Both the position numbers and the translations under genes were made by a program. Shown piece after piece: positions 33,114 to 43,774 of a stretch of 50,514 bases of DNA. Position 1 is the stretch's first letter, and every line of letters begins with the position of its first letter. The notes beneath the pieces were generated by a model that made no database searches, was not told where the DNA came from, and was given only the letters and a program-made list of their open reading frames with translations. The stretch comes from Candidatus Rokubacteria bacterium GWA2_70_23 (GTDB lineage: Bacteria > Methylomirabilota > Methylomirabilia > Rokubacteriales > CSP1-6), in contig MGBT01000207.1 in the NCBI GenBank assembly GCA_001788395.1, forward strand, positions 1 to 50,514, in the 5' to 3' direction.

Positions 33114-34157
33114 CTACTCCGGCAGCTCGCCCCGCGCCGCGCTCTTCCGGTATGGCGGGAAGCGGAAGGCGCTGTCCTGGGAGAGAAGCCCGCCGTGGCC
33201 CAGCCCCGCCAGCTCGGCTGCGCCGATGCGCTCGCCGGTGAGAAGGCGCGGCAGGATGAGGTCGAAGGTCGTCGCCTGGGAGAACATGCCGCAGGTGGGC
33301 ATGCCCAGCACCGGCCGGTTCATGGCCTCGCCCAGGAAGAGCAGGCTGCCCGGATGGGCCGGCACTCCGACCCGGTCCATCCTCCCGCTGGCCAGCCCGA
33401 TGCCGAGGAACACGGGATCGAGCGGATCCAGCGCGCTCGCGCCCGCGACGATCACGAGATCGGCGCCCGCCGCCACCACGGCCTGGATCTCCGCGGCCAC
33501 GGCGCCGGCACCGCCCCCGGAGTAGCGCACGGGGAGCAGGCGCGATCCGAACCAGTCCACCTTCTCCTGGAGCGCGGCCTCGAACCTGGCGCGCTGCCGG
33601 GCATCCAGACTCTCGCGCGTGACCGAGCCAATGGTGCGAGGGAGGAACGGCCTCACGGTGACGAGCCCGCCCGCCGCCCGGGCACACTCCTCCACGTGCG
33701 TCACCACCCGCTCCGCGATGGCCAGCGGCGTCACCTTCGCCTTCGCCACCACCTCGCCCGCCTCCACCGGCTGGAGATCATAGAGCGTGAACACCGCGAT
33801 GCCGGGCTGCGCGTTCACCTCGTCGAGCGCCGCGGCGTGAACGCGCAGGAGCCCGCGGCGGGTGGCGAGCAGCGTCCACTGCCCCCCGCTATAGCCTTTC
33901 ACCTCCACGCCCTCGCCCACGGCCGACTGCGCCAGCCGCGCCCCGGCGGGCTCCTCGTGCACGTCCCCCGGCTCCAGCTCGAGGACATGCACCTCCCCCC
34001 AGGGCAAGGTCAGCAGGAGGCGTGCCGCCTCGGCATCGAGCGTCTGCCCCTTCCGGATCGCGACGCGCCCCTGGGGATCTCGCACGTCGTGGCAGGCGAT
34101 CCGGCCGTCGAGGGTCTCGGCACCCGCTTCGCCTCTGCGCAGGGCAATGGGTTTCAT
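33114..34157 (-). CDS. Molybdopterin-binding protein (MoeA/MoaB-like domain)
   Basis: A 347-residue protein whose second half is a MoaB/MoeA-type molybdopterin-binding fold: VRYSGGGAGAVAAEIQAVVA, LVIVAGASALDPLDPVF, VGVPAHPGSLLFLGE, and VLGMPTCGMFSQATTFDLIL. The N-terminal half is of the type found in proteins associated with Mo-hydroxylase (XdhC/CoxE) clusters. ATG 34157 overlaps the xdhC stop as ATGA. It probably binds or hands over Mo cofactor, possibly its cytidylated form, during insertion into the CoxL-type enzyme. Exact reaction is not known to me. Confidence 0.75.
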   Translation of the reverse strand: MKPIALRRGEAGAETLDGRIACHDVRDPQGRVAIRKGQTLDAEAARLLLTLPWGEVHVLELEPGDVHEEPAGARLAQSAVGEGVEVKGYSGGQWTLLATRRGLLRVHAAALDEVNAQPGIAVFTLYDLQPVEAGEVVAKAKVTPLAIAERVVTHVEECARAAGGLVTVRPFLPRTIGSVTRESLDARQRARFEAALQEKVDWFGSRLLPVRYSGGGAGAVAAEIQAVVAAGADLVIVAGASALDPLDPVFLGIGLASGRMDRVGVPAHPGSLLFLGEAMNRPVLGMPTCGMFSQATTFDLILPRLLTGERIGAAELAGLGHGGLLSQDSAFRFPPYRKSAARGELPE

Positions 34158-35236
34158 GTGCTCTTCACCTTTTCAGAAAGGGGGAGGCCGGTGGCGCCGC
34201 GCTGGGTGGCGAGGATTTCGGCCATGATCGCCAGCGCGATCTCGGGGGCCGACTGGGCCCCCAGGTCGAGCCCGATGGGCACGCGCAACCGCGCCAGCTG
34301 GGCCTCCGTGAGGCCGTCCTCCCGGAGCAGGTTCAAGATCGCCGCTCCCCGCCGCGAGCTGCCCAAAAGCCCGATGTACCCGACCTCCGTGGTCAGCGCG
34401 TGGCGCAGCACCGGCAGGTCGTACTTGTAATCATGGGCCACCAGCACCAAGGCCGTGCCCGGGATGAGCGGGATCTCGCGCACGAGGTCCGACGGGATGC
34501 CGATCCGGAGCTCGTCCACGTCCGGGAAGCGCTCCCGCGTCGCGAAGCGCGGTCTCCCGTCCACCACCACGGTGCGGAACCCCAGCGTCCGCCCGAGGTT
34601 CACGAGCGGCATGGCCACGTGTCCGCCCCCCACGATCAGGAGGATCGCGGGCGGCGCGAGAACCTCCATGAAGACCCGCACTCCCTCGAGGAAAAGCGTG
34701 CGGGAGCCGCCGGAGCCGAGCGCCTCCAGCGCCTCGGCGGCGAAGCGGCGGTCGAGGAAGGGCTCGCCCAGCGATCCCTCCAGCACGCCCGAGTCGAGCA
34801 CGAGCAGCTTGGCACCGTGATCGGGCGCCTCGAGCCGGGTGAGGATGGCCGCCCGCCCCCCGGTCGCCGCATGCGCCCGCGCGCGCTCGTAGAAGAGGAG
34901 CGTCCGATCGCCCGGGCGATCGAGGGTCACCGGCTCGACGAACACCTCGATGGTCCCGCCGCAGGTCAGCCCGATCTCCCAGGCCTCCTCATCGCCCAGG
35001 TTGAGCTCGAGCAGGCGGGGCAGGTTCTGCCCGAGTACCTCGGCCGACTCCTCGATGACCTGGGCGTCCACGCAGCCGCCGATGGTGACCGATCCGAGGA
35101 TCCGGCCGCCCTCGCCGACCAGCATCTGCGCGCCTTCTTTCCGGGGGGTCGTGCCGCGGGTGTTCACGAGCGTCGCCAGCGCGACCTTGCCCTCCGCCTG
35201 GCGGAGCCGCTCGATGTGCTCGAAGAGCTCGCTCAT
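34154..35236 (-). CDS. xdhC: XdhC/CoxI-family Mo-cofactor maturation protein
   Basis: A 360-residue XdhC-like protein. The N-terminal domain has LVNTRGTTPRKEGAQMLV and SVTIGGCVDAQVIEE. The C-terminal Rossmann fold has LLIVGGGHVAMPLVNLGRTL, and the end has LRVPIGLDLGAQSAPEIALAI, all hallmarks of the family. XdhC binds Mo cofactor, protects it while it is sulfurated by a cysteine desulfurase, and delivers it to the Mo-hydroxylase large subunit. Here it is between coxE and the molybdopterin-binding gene, with sufS three genes downstream. The target is likely CoxL at 38840-41200. Confidence 0.93.
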   Translation of the reverse strand: MSELFEHIERLRQAEGKVALATLVNTRGTTPRKEGAQMLVGEGGRILGSVTIGGCVDAQVIEESAEVLGQNLPRLLELNLGDEEAWEIGLTCGGTIEVFVEPVTLDRPGDRTLLFYERARAHAATGGRAAILTRLEAPDHGAKLLVLDSGVLEGSLGEPFLDRRFAAEALEALGSGGSRTLFLEGVRVFMEVLAPPAILLIVGGGHVAMPLVNLGRTLGFRTVVVDGRPRFATRERFPDVDELRIGIPSDLVREIPLIPGTALVLVAHDYKYDLPVLRHALTTEVGYIGLLGSSRRGAAILNLLREDGLTEAQLARLRVPIGLDLGAQSAPEIALAIMAEILATQRGATGLPLSEKVKST

Positions 35237-35243
35237 GGCCGGC

Positions 35244-36407
35244 TCACCTGAGGGTGAGGTGTCCCGCGAGATCCCGCAGGCTCGCGAGGTTGTGGGCGGC
35301 GGCGAAGTGGTCCACGAGCGGCAGCGCCGCGGCCATCCCGCGCGTGAGCGGCTCGTAGGACGGGTTGCCGAGAAGCGGGTTGAGCCAGATCACGCGGCCC
35401 GCCTTCCGCTTGAGCGTGAGCATCTCGGTGGCGAGATCATCGGGCTCGCCGGTCTCCCAGCCGTCGGAGAGCAAGAGGACAATGGTCTGGCGGTTCACCA
35501 GTCGCCCCCAGCCACGGTTGAACTCGCCGAGACAGTCGCCGATGCGCGTGCCGCCAGACCAGTCGCGGACCTCGGTGAGCTGCCGGAGCGCCCGCCGGTA
35601 CGAGGCGCCCTTCAGGTGCTCCGTGACGCGCGTCAGGCGCGTGGCGAAGGTGAAGGTCTCCACGCGGCCGAAGACGTTCTGCAGGGCGTAGAGGAACTGC
35701 AAGAGGAAGCGGCTGTAGAGGTCCATGGATCCCGACACGTCGCAGAGGAGGACGAGCCGCACCTTCCGGCGACGGCGCTCGCGCCGCCTCAGCTCCACGA
35801 ACTCGCCCTTCATCATGTTGGCGCGGACGCTGCGCCGCAGATCCACCACCCCGCCGCGCCTCACGGGGCGCCGGCGGCGACTCACGCGGCGGGCGAGCCG
35901 CTTGGCGATGAGCACCGTGACCCGCGCCACCTCGTCGAGCTGATCGGAGGGGAAGGAGGAGAAGTCCCGCTCCATCAGCACCTCCTGGGGGCTCGTGCCG
36001 GGGACCTCCATCGGCTCGCCCTCGTCGGCCCCCTCCTCCTCCCAGCCCTCGAGCGCCAGCGCGGCCTCTTTCCGCCCCGCGGTTTCCAGGGAGCCCGACG
36101 CCGAGTCCCCCTCGCCCTGCTGTCCGGCGCTCTGTGTCGGTCCCATGAGCCCCTCGAGCCCTTGCCCCTCGGCGGCGCGGAACGTCCAGAAGGCGTCGAA
36201 GCAGCGGTCGAAGGCGGGCAGCTCCTCACGGCGGGTGACGAGCACGGTGCGGAGACCGAGGTAGACGTCGGAGCGGTCCATGACGTCCACGACTTCCAGC
36301 GCCCGAACCGCGTCCATCAGCTCGGAGACGGTCACCTGGAGCCCCGCGCCGCGCAACATCCGCCCGAAGGCGAGCGTGGCCGTCATGAGGTCCCGCGAAT
36401 TCTGCAT
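35244..36407 (-). CDS. coxE: CoxE-like von Willebrand factor A domain protein
   Basis: A 387-residue VWA protein. The C-terminal half holds the MIDAS motif DVSGSMDLYSRF, with TFATRLTRV, SGGTRIGDCLGEF and LLSDGWETGEPDDL following. The N-terminal half is helical with an acidic Gly/Ser-rich linker. It is the partner of the AAA+ MoxR/CoxD ATPase encoded just upstream, nine bases away. In carboxydotrophs CoxD and CoxE help assemble the Cu-Mo active site. In form II clusters a related chaperone role in Mo-cofactor insertion or sulfuration is inferred. Confidence 0.9.
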   Translation of the reverse strand: MQNSRDLMTATLAFGRMLRGAGLQVTVSELMDAVRALEVVDVMDRSDVYLGLRTVLVTRREELPAFDRCFDAFWTFRAAEGQGLEGLMGPTQSAGQQGEGDSASGSLETAGRKEAALALEGWEEEGADEGEPMEVPGTSPQEVLMERDFSSFPSDQLDEVARVTVLIAKRLARRVSRRRRPVRRGGVVDLRRSVRANMMKGEFVELRRRERRRRKVRLVLLCDVSGSMDLYSRFLLQFLYALQNVFGRVETFTFATRLTRVTEHLKGASYRRALRQLTEVRDWSGGTRIGDCLGEFNRGWGRLVNRQTIVLLLSDGWETGEPDDLATEMLTLKRKAGRVIWLNPLLGNPSYEPLTRGMAAALPLVDHFAAAHNLASLRDLAGHLTLR

Positions 36408-36416
36408 GGAAACCGC

Positions 36417-37307
<891 letters not shown>

Positions 37308-37319
37308 GACGCTCCTATC

Positions 37320-37910
37320 TTACACCGGCTGGCCAGGGGACCCGAGCCTCTCGTAGTCCTCGGGGGTGTCGAGATCCTGCGGCATCGGCATGTCGAAGTC
37401 CACCAGCATGACTCGCGCCGGATCCCGGTCCACCACGGAGCGCGCCCCCTGGTCACCGTCGAGCGCCACGATCTCGGGAAACAGCGACGCCGCGAAGAGC
37501 ACGGGGTTGCCCCGTATCCCACGGTAGGAGGGCGCCGCGATGGACCGACCGCTCTCGCCGAAGGCGCGGAGCAGCGCGGGAATCACTTCACGCGGAACCG
37601 TCGGCTGGTCTCCAAGCGCGATGAGCGCGCCGTGCGTCCCCGGCGCGAGCGCGCGGATGCCAGCGACGACCGAGCCGGCCTGGCCCGCCTCCGGATGCGC
37701 GTTCACGACGAACCTCACCGCGAGCCCGTCGAGCGCGGTCTCCAGATCGGAGTGCGACGGACCCACGACCACGAGGATCTCGTCGAGCCCGACCGAGGCG
37801 AGGCACTCCACGGTCCGGCGGATCACGGGCCTGCCGCCCCAGTCGAGCAGGAGCTTCGCCTGGCCCATGCGCCGAGACAGGCCGGCGGCGAGAACGATGC
37901 CGGCGATCAC
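37320..37910 (-). CDS. mocA: Molybdenum cofactor cytidylyltransferase (MocA/CoxC-like)
   Basis: A 196-residue NTP transferase. LAAGLSRRMGQAKLLLDWGG is the nucleotide-binding loop of MobA/MocA proteins, ALGDQPTVPREV the metal site, and PSYRGIRGNPVLF the substrate loop. In Mo-hydroxylase clusters such proteins join CTP to molybdopterin to give the MCD cofactor used by CoxL/XDH enzymes. The start is a GTG at 37910, without a visible Shine-Dalgarno, three bases from the T-rich tail of the terminator after coxM. The gene therefore either has its own promoter or relies on read-through. Confidence 0.88.
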   Translation of the reverse strand: MIAGIVLAAGLSRRMGQAKLLLDWGGRPVIRRTVECLASVGLDEILVVVGPSHSDLETALDGLAVRFVVNAHPEAGQAGSVVAGIRALAPGTHGALIALGDQPTVPREVIPALLRAFGESGRSIAAPSYRGIRGNPVLFAASLFPEIVALDGDQGARSVVDRDPARVMLVDFDMPMPQDLDTPEDYERLGSPGQPV

Positions 37911-37913
37911 CGC

Positions 37914-37953
37914 AGAAAAGGAAAGCCCCGCGGACCCATCGATCCGCGGGGCT
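37914..37953 (-). terminator. Intrinsic terminator after coxM
   Basis: On the minus strand an 11-bp perfect stem, AGCCCCGCGGA/TCCGCGGGGCT (37924-37934 with 37943-37953), with an 8-base loop is followed by TTTCCTTTTCT. It lies 19 bases after the coxM stop and should end the rlmN-to-coxM operon. Confidence 0.88.
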
Positions 37954-37971
37954 CGGAAGTCCGAGACAGGG

Positions 37972-38829
37972 CTACTTCTTCGCGGCGGCCTCGATGGCGC
38001 GCTTGGCGAAGACCTTCAGCAGGTGCGTCTTGTACTCCACCGAGCCCTGCAGGTCGGCCTGGACGTCCACGCCGTCGGGCGCCTTCTCGGCAGCCGCCTG
38101 GATCGTCGCCGCGTCGAGCGCCTTCCCCAGGAGGGCAGCCTCCACGCCCTTGGCGCGGACCGCCTTGGTGCCGGCGCCCGTGATGCCGATGCTCGCCTTG
38201 CTCACCTTGCCGCCCTCCACGGTGAGTGCCGCGGCGACCCCGACCACGGCGAAGCGCGAGGCCGGGTGCGGGAACTTCATGTACGCGCAGCCCACGTTGG
38301 CGCCGCAAACCGGAACGCGGACCTCGGTGAGGATCTCGTCGGGCCCCACCGCCGTCGTCATGAGGCTCTTGAAGAAGTCGTCCACCTTGATGGTCCGCTT
38401 GCCCTTTGGCCCCTCCACGACCATCTCGGCGTTGAGCGCGATGATCGTCGCCGGGTAGTCGGCCGCCGGGTCCGCGTGGGACAGGCTTCCGCCGATAGTC
38501 CCCATGTTGCGCACCATGGGATCGCCGATCTGGGCGGCGGTCTGCGCCAGCACGGGGCACTTGGCCTTGACCAGGGGCGAGGACTCGACGGCCCAGTGGG
38601 TGGTCATGGCGCCGATGACGAGGCTGCCGCCCTCTTCCTTGATGCCGGCGAGGCCTGGGACCTTTCTCAGGTCCACCAGGTGGGCGGGGCGTGCCAGCCG
38701 GAACTTCATGGCGGGCAAGAGGCTGTGGCCACCGGCCAGGAGCTTGGCGTCGTCCTTGTACTTGCCCAGCAGGTCGAGGGCTTCCTTCACCGTGCCGGGA
38801 GTGTGGTAGTCGAACTGGGCTGGATACAT
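37972..38829 (-). CDS. coxM: Mo-hydroxylase FAD-binding medium subunit (CoxM type)
   Basis: A 285-residue flavoprotein of the CO-dehydrogenase/xanthine-dehydrogenase medium-subunit family. It has the two FAD motifs AGGHSLLPAMKFRL (about 32-45) and TIGGSLSHADPAAD. ATG 38829 is preceded by AAGGGGGGAG and lies ten bases after the coxL stop. It passes electrons from the [2Fe-2S] subunit to the outside acceptor. Gene order S-L-M differs from the classical M-S-L order of carboxydotrophs but is common in form II clusters. Confidence 0.92.
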   Translation of the reverse strand: MYPAQFDYHTPGTVKEALDLLGKYKDDAKLLAGGHSLLPAMKFRLARPAHLVDLRKVPGLAGIKEEGGSLVIGAMTTHWAVESSPLVKAKCPVLAQTAAQIGDPMVRNMGTIGGSLSHADPAADYPATIIALNAEMVVEGPKGKRTIKVDDFFKSLMTTAVGPDEILTEVRVPVCGANVGCAYMKFPHPASRFAVVGVAAALTVEGGKVSKASIGITGAGTKAVRAKGVEAALLGKALDAATIQAAAEKAPDGVDVQADLQGSVEYKTHLLKVFAKRAIEAAAKK

Positions 38830-38839
38830 GGCTCCCCCC

Positions 38840-41200
38840 TTACTTCCCGGACGTGGCGGCCTGAACGGCCTTCCAGACCCGCTCAGGCGTGAGTGGCATC
38901 GCTTCGAAGTGGTCGACGCCGAGGCCGGACAGCGCATCCACCACCGCGTTGACGACGGCGGGCGTGGAGGCGATGGTGCCGGTCTCCCCCGCTCCCTTGA
39001 TGCCCAGCGGGTTCACCGGGGTAGGAGTCACCGTGCGGGCGGTTTCGTACATGGGCAGCCCGTCTGCCTTGGGCAGGGCGTAGTCCATCATGCTCCCGGT
39101 GATGAGCTGGCCCGACGTGTCGTCGTACACAGCACCCTCCCAGAGGGCCTGGCCGACGCCCTGGGCGATGCCGCCGTGGACCATGCCGTCCACGATCATC
39201 GGGTTGATCACGTTGCCGACGTCGTCCACGGCCAGGTAGCGGAGGATCTTGACGTGGCCCGTGTCCGGATCCACCTCGACGACGCAGGCGTGGGCGCCGA
39301 AGGGGAAGCAGAAGTTCGACGGGTCGTAGAAGCTCGTCTCCTCGAGCCCGGGCTCGACCCCCTCGGGAAAGTTGTGAGGCACGTAGGCGACGAGGGCCAC
39401 CGTGCCGAAGGGCACGGCCTTCTCCGGCGAGCCCTTCACGAAGAACTGGCCGTTGGCATAGTCCATGTCACCGGGGGAGGCCTCGAGCAGATGGGCGGCG
39501 ATCCTCTTGCCCTTCTCCTTGATCTTGTTGATGGACATCAGGATGGCCGTGCCGCCCACGGAGGCGGAACGGCTGCCGTAGGTCCCCATGCCGAAGGGCA
39601 CGATGCCCGTATCGCCGTGGACGATGTCCACGTCATCCATAGGGATGCCAAGCTGGTCGGCCGCCAGCTGGGCGAAGGTCGTCTCGTGCCCCTGCCCGTG
39701 AGAGTGCGACCCGGTGAAGACGGTCACCTTGCCCGTGGGGTGGACGCGCACCTTGCCGGATTCCCAGAGCCCGGCCTGGGCGCCCAGCGCTCCCACCACC
39801 TTGGACGGCGCGATGCTGCAGGCCTCGATGTAGGTCGAGAAGCCGACCCCCAGGAGACGCCCCTGCGCGCGGGCCGCGGCCTGGTCGGCGCGGAACTTCT
39901 TGTAGTCCAGCATCTGCAGCAGCGTGTCGAAGCACGGGCCGTAATTGCCGCTGTCGTACATGAGGGCCACCTTGGTCTGGTAGCCGTTGTCGAACTTGGG
40001 GATGAAGTTCTTCTTCCTGAGCTCGGCCGGGTCCATCTTGAGCGCGGCCGCGCAGGCATCCACCATGCGCTCGAGGAGATAGGCCGCCTCGGGCCGGCCC
40101 GCGCCGCGGTAGGCGTCCACCGGCGTCGTGTTCGTGAAGACGCCGGTGACCTCGGCATGGATGGCGCCGAAGGCGTAGACGCCGTTCAGCAGTGTCGCGT
40201 AGAGGAAGGTCGGCACCGCGGGGGCGAAGGTCGAGAGATACGCGCCCAGGTTGGCCGTGGTCTTCACCCGCAGGCCCAGCATCGTGCCGTCCTTGGACAG
40301 CGCGACCTCGGCGTCCGTCACATGGTCGCGACCCTGCGCGTCGGTCTGGAAGGCCTCGCGCCGGTCCGATGTCCAGCGGATCGGCCGCTTGATCTGGCGC
40401 GTGGCCCACGAGCAGACGGTCTCCTCGTTGTAGAGGAAGATCTTCGAGCCGAACCCGCCGCCCACGTCAGGGGCGATCACCCGCACCTTGTGCTCGGGGA
40501 TGCCGAGCACGAAGGCGGTCATCAGCAGCCGGTGCACGTGGGGGTTCTGCGAGGTGACCCACAGCGTGAGGTCGCCCGTGGCGTCCTCGTAGCGCGCCAC
40601 GCAGGCGCGGGGCTCCATGGCGTTGGCGACGAGGCGCTGGTTGACGATGCGCTTCTTGACGACGACGTCGGCCTTCGTGAAGGCGGCATCGGTCTCGGCG
40701 GCATCGCCGATCTGGAACTTGAAGGCGATGTTGTTCGGCGCCACCTCGTGGATCTGCGGCGCTCCGGGGGTCGCCGCGCGCGCGGTGCTCGTCACCGACG
40801 GCAGCACGTCCCAGTCCACCTTCACCAGGTCGGCGGCATCGAGCGCCGCGGTCTGGCTCTCGGCGATGACGATCGCCACGGGGTCGCCGACGCAGCGCGC
40901 GGCCTCCGTGGCCAGCGGCGGGTGCTGCGGCACCTTCAGCTCCGGGAGCAGCCAGCCGCAAGGCAGCGAGTTGACGCCCGTCATGTCCTTGCCGGTGAAG
41001 ATCGCCACGACCCCGGGGTGCGCCCTGGCGCGCGCGGTGTCGATGCCCCGGATCCTGGCGTTGGCGTGCTCGCTCCGGACGAAGGCGGCATAGGTCATGC
41101 CCGGGAGCTTGAGGTCGTCGGTGTAGTTGCCCTTGCCGGTGATGAAGCGGGGATCCTCGCGGCGCTTGATGCTCGAGCCCATCAGTCTCGCGGTGGCCAT
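38840..41200 (-). CDS. coxL: Mo-hydroxylase large subunit, form II CoxL type
   Basis: A 786-residue molybdenum hydroxylase large subunit. The active-site loop reads AYRGAGR (363-369), the form II signature, and not the AYxCSFR loop whose cysteine binds copper in true CO dehydrogenase. The MCD-binding [14 protein letters not shown], the [15 protein letters not shown] motif and the catalytic Glu739 in [11 protein letters not shown] are present. It belongs with coxS and coxM on either side. CO oxidation is therefore doubtful. Hydroxylation of an aldehyde, purine or N-heteroaromatic is more likely, but the substrate cannot be read from sequence. Confidence 0.92.
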   Translation of the reverse strand: MATARLMGSSIKRREDPRFITGKGNYTDDLKLPGMTYAAFVRSEHANARIRGIDTARARAHPGVVAIFTGKDMTGVNSLPCGWLLPELKVPQHPPLATEAARCVGDPVAIVIAESQTAALDAADLVKVDWDVLPSVTSTARAATPGAPQIHEVAPNNIAFKFQIGDAAETDAAFTKADVVVKKRIVNQRLVANAMEPRACVARYEDATGDLTLWVTSQNPHVHRLLMTAFVLGIPEHKVRVIAPDVGGGFGSKIFLYNEETVCSWATRQIKRPIRWTSDRREAFQTDAQGRDHVTDAEVALSKDGTMLGLRVKTTANLGAYLSTFAPAVPTFLYATLLNGVYAFGAIHAEVTGVFTNTTPVDAYRGAGRPEAAYLLERMVDACAAALKMDPAELRKKNFIPKFDNGYQTKVALMYDSGNYGPCFDTLLQMLDYKKFRADQAAARAQGRLLGVGFSTYIEACSIAPSKVVGALGAQAGLWESGKVRVHPTGKVTVFTGSHSHGQGHETTFAQLAADQLGIPMDDVDIVHGDTGIVPFGMGTYGSRSASVGGTAILMSINKIKEKGKRIAAHLLEASPGDMDYANGQFFVKGSPEKAVPFGTVALVAYVPHNFPEGVEPGLEETSFYDPSNFCFPFGAHACVVEVDPDTGHVKILRYLAVDDVGNVINPMIVDGMVHGGIAQGVGQALWEGAVYDDTSGQLITGSMMDYALPKADGLPMYETARTVTPTPVNPLGIKGAGETGTIASTPAVVNAVVDALSGLGVDHFEAMPLTPERVWKAVQAATSGK

Positions 41201-41213
41201 GGTGGAGGCTCCT

Positions 41214-41687
41214 CTACCGCTTCGCCATTGTTTCGGCTGCGTACTGGATGGCCTTGACGATGTTGTGGTAGCCCGTGCAGCGGCAGAGGTTGCCCTCGAG
41301 CTCGTGGCGGATCTCGGCCTCGGACGGGTTCGGGTTGCGCTGGAGGATCTGCGCGGCCGACATGATCATGCCCGGCGTGCAGAAGCCGCACTGCAGCCCG
41401 TGCTTCTCCCAGAACGCCTCCTGGATGGGATGGAGCTTGCCGTCCTTGGCCAGCCCCTCGATGGTGGTGATCTGCGCCCCGTCGGCCTGGACGGCCAGCA
41501 GGGTGCAGGACTTCACCGCCAGGCCGTTCAGGTTGATCGTGCAGGCGCCGCACTGGCTGGTGTCGCACCCCACGTGGGTGCCCGTGAGCCCGGCCAGCTC
41601 CCTGATGAAGTGCACCAGGAGCATCCGCGGCTCGACCTCGTGGGAGTAGCTCACCCCGTTGATCGTCATCGTGACCTTGGTTTTCAC
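41214..41687 (-). CDS. coxS: Mo-hydroxylase [2Fe-2S] small subunit (CoxS type)
   Basis: A 157-residue iron-sulfur subunit with the plant-type cluster [15 protein letters not shown] followed by Cys in VKSC, and the second cluster CGFCTPGM and CRCTGYHNI. The GTG at 41687 is selected because GAGGAGG precedes it at eight bases; an ATG six codons later lacks such a site. It transfers electrons from the Mo centre to FAD of CoxM. It comes 62 bases after larC, first of the three Mo-hydroxylase genes in the same operon. Confidence 0.93.
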   Translation of the reverse strand: MKTKVTMTINGVSYSHEVEPRMLLVHFIRELAGLTGTHVGCDTSQCGACTINLNGLAVKSCTLLAVQADGAQITTIEGLAKDGKLHPIQEAFWEKHGLQCGFCTPGMIMSAAQILQRNPNPSEAEIRHELEGNLCRCTGYHNIVKAIQYAAETMAKR

Positions 41688-41749
41688 CGCAGTGACCTCC
41701 TCAGAGGGGTGGATGCGTGAGAGCTCGATGACCGCCGTGGACTGCAACC

Positions 41750-43012
41750 CTATGCCGTGCCAGGGGCGGATGTCAAGAGCCGGCGCCCATCGGCCCGTGC
41801 CTGGTCGAGCACCTCGCGCACCGGCAGGCCCTTGTCCCGCGCGATGCGGCGCACCTCGTCGAATTCCGGCGTCGCCGTGACCACGCGGTCCCCCAGGCGC
41901 GAGACCTTGAACGCCACCATCCCGTAGGACGTCTCGATCGTCACCATCTCCCGCGGCAATCGCTGGCGCTGCCAGGGCATCCAGCGGACGCCGATGCTGG
42001 TGGACTCCTCGAAGAGCACCCGCGCGAGCGAGCCCACCTCGGCGGGCTCGCAGAATGCCGTGAGCACCACGCCCGGGCGGCTCTTCTTCATGAGGACGGC
42101 CGTGAGGTACACATCCAGCGCCCCGGCCTCGAAGAGCCGGTCCATCAGGGGCTCCCAGAGCTGGGGCGACATGTCGTCCACGGTGGTCTCGACCTGGTAC
42201 ACCGTCTCCGTCACGGCATCCGGCCGGGAAAGCCCCGCTGCCCCCTCGCCGACGAAGACCCGGATCACGTTCGGCGTGTCGAGATCCATGCTGCCCGCGC
42301 CGTAGCCCACCGCCGAGACCGTCATGGCCGGCATCGCCCCTGCCCCGGCGCAGAGGGTCGTCAGGATCGCCGCCCCCGTGGGCGTCACCAGCTCCCGCTT
42401 GACGCCCGTGTCCACCACCGGGAAGCCGCGGAGCAACTCGGCCGTGCCGGGCGCGGGCACGGGGATCCTGCCATGGGGTCCGTTCACCATCCCCCCGCCC
42501 AGCGGCAGCGCCGAGCAGTGTACCGCCTCGATGCCGAGCAGATGAAGCCCGATGCACGCCCCGGTGACATCCACGATGGCATCCACCGCCCCGACGTCGT
42601 GGAAGCGCACCTCCTCCACGCCGACCCCATGCGCCCGCGCCTCGGCCTCGGCCAGCCGCCTGAAGATCCTCTCGGCATCGGCCCGGACGGGCCCGGGCAG
42701 CGCGCTCCGCCCCAGGACGTCGAGGATGGCCGCGAGATTCCGGTGCGGGTGGGCGTGCTTGCCATGGGGACGCTCATGCGCGTGCCCGGGCGCCTCCCCG
42801 GCCTCGTGGGCATGGTCGTGCACGTGCACGTCCACCTTGGTCGCCCGGAACGCGCCCTTCATGACCTCCCGCCGCTCCAGGGAGTAGCCGCGGAGGTCGA
42901 GCTTCCCCAGCCCCTCGCGCAGGGCCTCGAAGGGCACCCCGGCGTCCACGAGGGCCCCGAGGATCATGTCCCCGGCCGCGCCGCTGGGGCAGTCGAAGTA
43001 CGCCAGGCGCAC
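41750..43012 (-). CDS. larC: LarC, nickel insertion protein for nickel-pincer cofactor
   Basis: A 420-residue LarC. The start [20 protein letters not shown] is the family hallmark, [17 protein letters not shown] and [20 protein letters not shown] follow, and the C-terminal domain includes [15 protein letters not shown] His-rich stretch with ten histidines at residues 63-90 is probably for nickel binding. LarC is a CTP-using nickel insertase that finishes the cofactor. In Lactobacillus plantarum it is made by a frameshift between two frames; here it is one continuous frame. The start is GTG 43012, three bases from the larB stop. Confidence 0.94.
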   Translation of the reverse strand: MRLAYFDCPSGAAGDMILGALVDAGVPFEALREGLGKLDLRGYSLERREVMKGAFRATKVDVHVHDHAHEAGEAPGHAHERPHGKHAHPHRNLAAILDVLGRSALPGPVRADAERIFRRLAEAEARAHGVGVEEVRFHDVGAVDAIVDVTGACIGLHLLGIEAVHCSALPLGGGMVNGPHGRIPVPAPGTAELLRGFPVVDTGVKRELVTPTGAAILTTLCAGAGAMPAMTVSAVGYGAGSMDLDTPNVIRVFVGEGAAGLSRPDAVTETVYQVETTVDDMSPQLWEPLMDRLFEAGALDVYLTAVLMKKSRPGVVLTAFCEPAEVGSLARVLFEESTSIGVRWMPWQRQRLPREMVTIETSYGMVAFKVSRLGDRVVTATPEFDEVRRIARDKGLPVREVLDQARADGRRLLTSAPGTA

Positions 43013-43015
43013 GGC

Positions 43016-43774
43016 CTACCGGACCTTGGCGGCGAGCTTGTTGATCTGGTTGGCCTGGGCCGCCGCCCCGTAGCCATTGTCGATGTTCACCACCGACACG
43101 CCCGGCGCGCAGGAGTTGAGCATCGCCAGGAGCGCCGCGATGCCGCCGAAGGAGGCGCCGTAGCCCACGCTCGTGGGCACGGCGATCACGGGACGGTCCA
43201 CGAGCCCGCCCACCACGCTCGGCAGCGCGCCTTCCATGCCGGCCACGACGACGATCGCGTTGGCCTCGTTGAGCCGGTCGAGGTGCGGCACCAGCCGGTG
43301 GAGCCCCGCCACGCCGCAGTCATAGATGCGCTCCACGCGGTTGCCCATGGTCTCGCAGGCGATGGCGGCCTCCTCGGCCACGGGCAGGTCGGAGGTGCCG
43401 GCACTCATGACGACGACGAGCCCGAGGCCCTCCTCGTCACGGGGCCGGACCACGGCGATGCGCGCCTGCGGGTGGAGCCGGTGGGGCAGCCCGCTCTCCG
43501 CCACGGCCTGGAGCACGCGCTCGTCGGCGCGCGTGGCGAGGATGTTGTCGTGCTGCTCGGCGAGCCGGCGGAGGATGGCCACCACCTGCTCGGGCGTCTT
43601 CCCCTGGCAGAACACCGCCTCCGGGACCCCGTGGCGCAGCGAGCGGTGGAGATCCACGCGGGCGAAGCCCAGGTCCTCCACGGGGAGGTCGCGCAGGCGC
43701 GCCAGCGCGCGCTCGGGCGACAGCGTCCCGCGCGCCACCTCCTCTAGGAGCGCCTTGACCTTTTCCCGATCCAC
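43016..43774 (-). CDS. larB: LarB, NaAD carboxylase/hydrolase
   Basis: A 252-residue LarB. The C-terminal part resembles PurE (VVMSAGTSDLPVAEEAAIAC, VVAGMEGALPSVVGGLV, SVGYGASFGGIAALLAML). The N-terminal part is the LarB-specific helical region (ERALARLRDLPVEDLGFARV). It carboxylates nicotinic acid adenine dinucleotide at C5 and releases AMP, the first step to the nickel-pincer nucleotide. The start is GTG 43774, which lies 31 bases inside larE, so the two are translationally linked. Confidence 0.94.
   Translation of the reverse strand: MDREKVKALLEEVARGTLSPERALARLRDLPVEDLGFARVDLHRSLRHGVPEAVFCQGKTPEQVVAILRRLAEQHDNILATRADERVLQAVAESGLPHRLHPQARIAVVRPRDEEGLGLVVVMSAGTSDLPVAEEAAIACETMGNRVERIYDCGVAGLHRLVPHLDRLNEANAIVVVAGMEGALPSVVGGLVDRPVIAVPTSVGYGASFGGIAALLAMLNSCAPGVSVVNIDNGYGAAAQANQINKLAAKVR

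Noticed and set aside
38840-41200. True aerobic CO dehydrogenase (form I CoxL)
   Set aside because: The active-site loop is AYRGAGR and lacks the copper-binding cysteine loop AYxCSFR, so CO oxidation is not supported.
41750-43012. Programmed frameshift in larC, as in Lactobacillus
   Set aside because: The gene is one continuous frame containing both the LarC1 and LarC2 parts.
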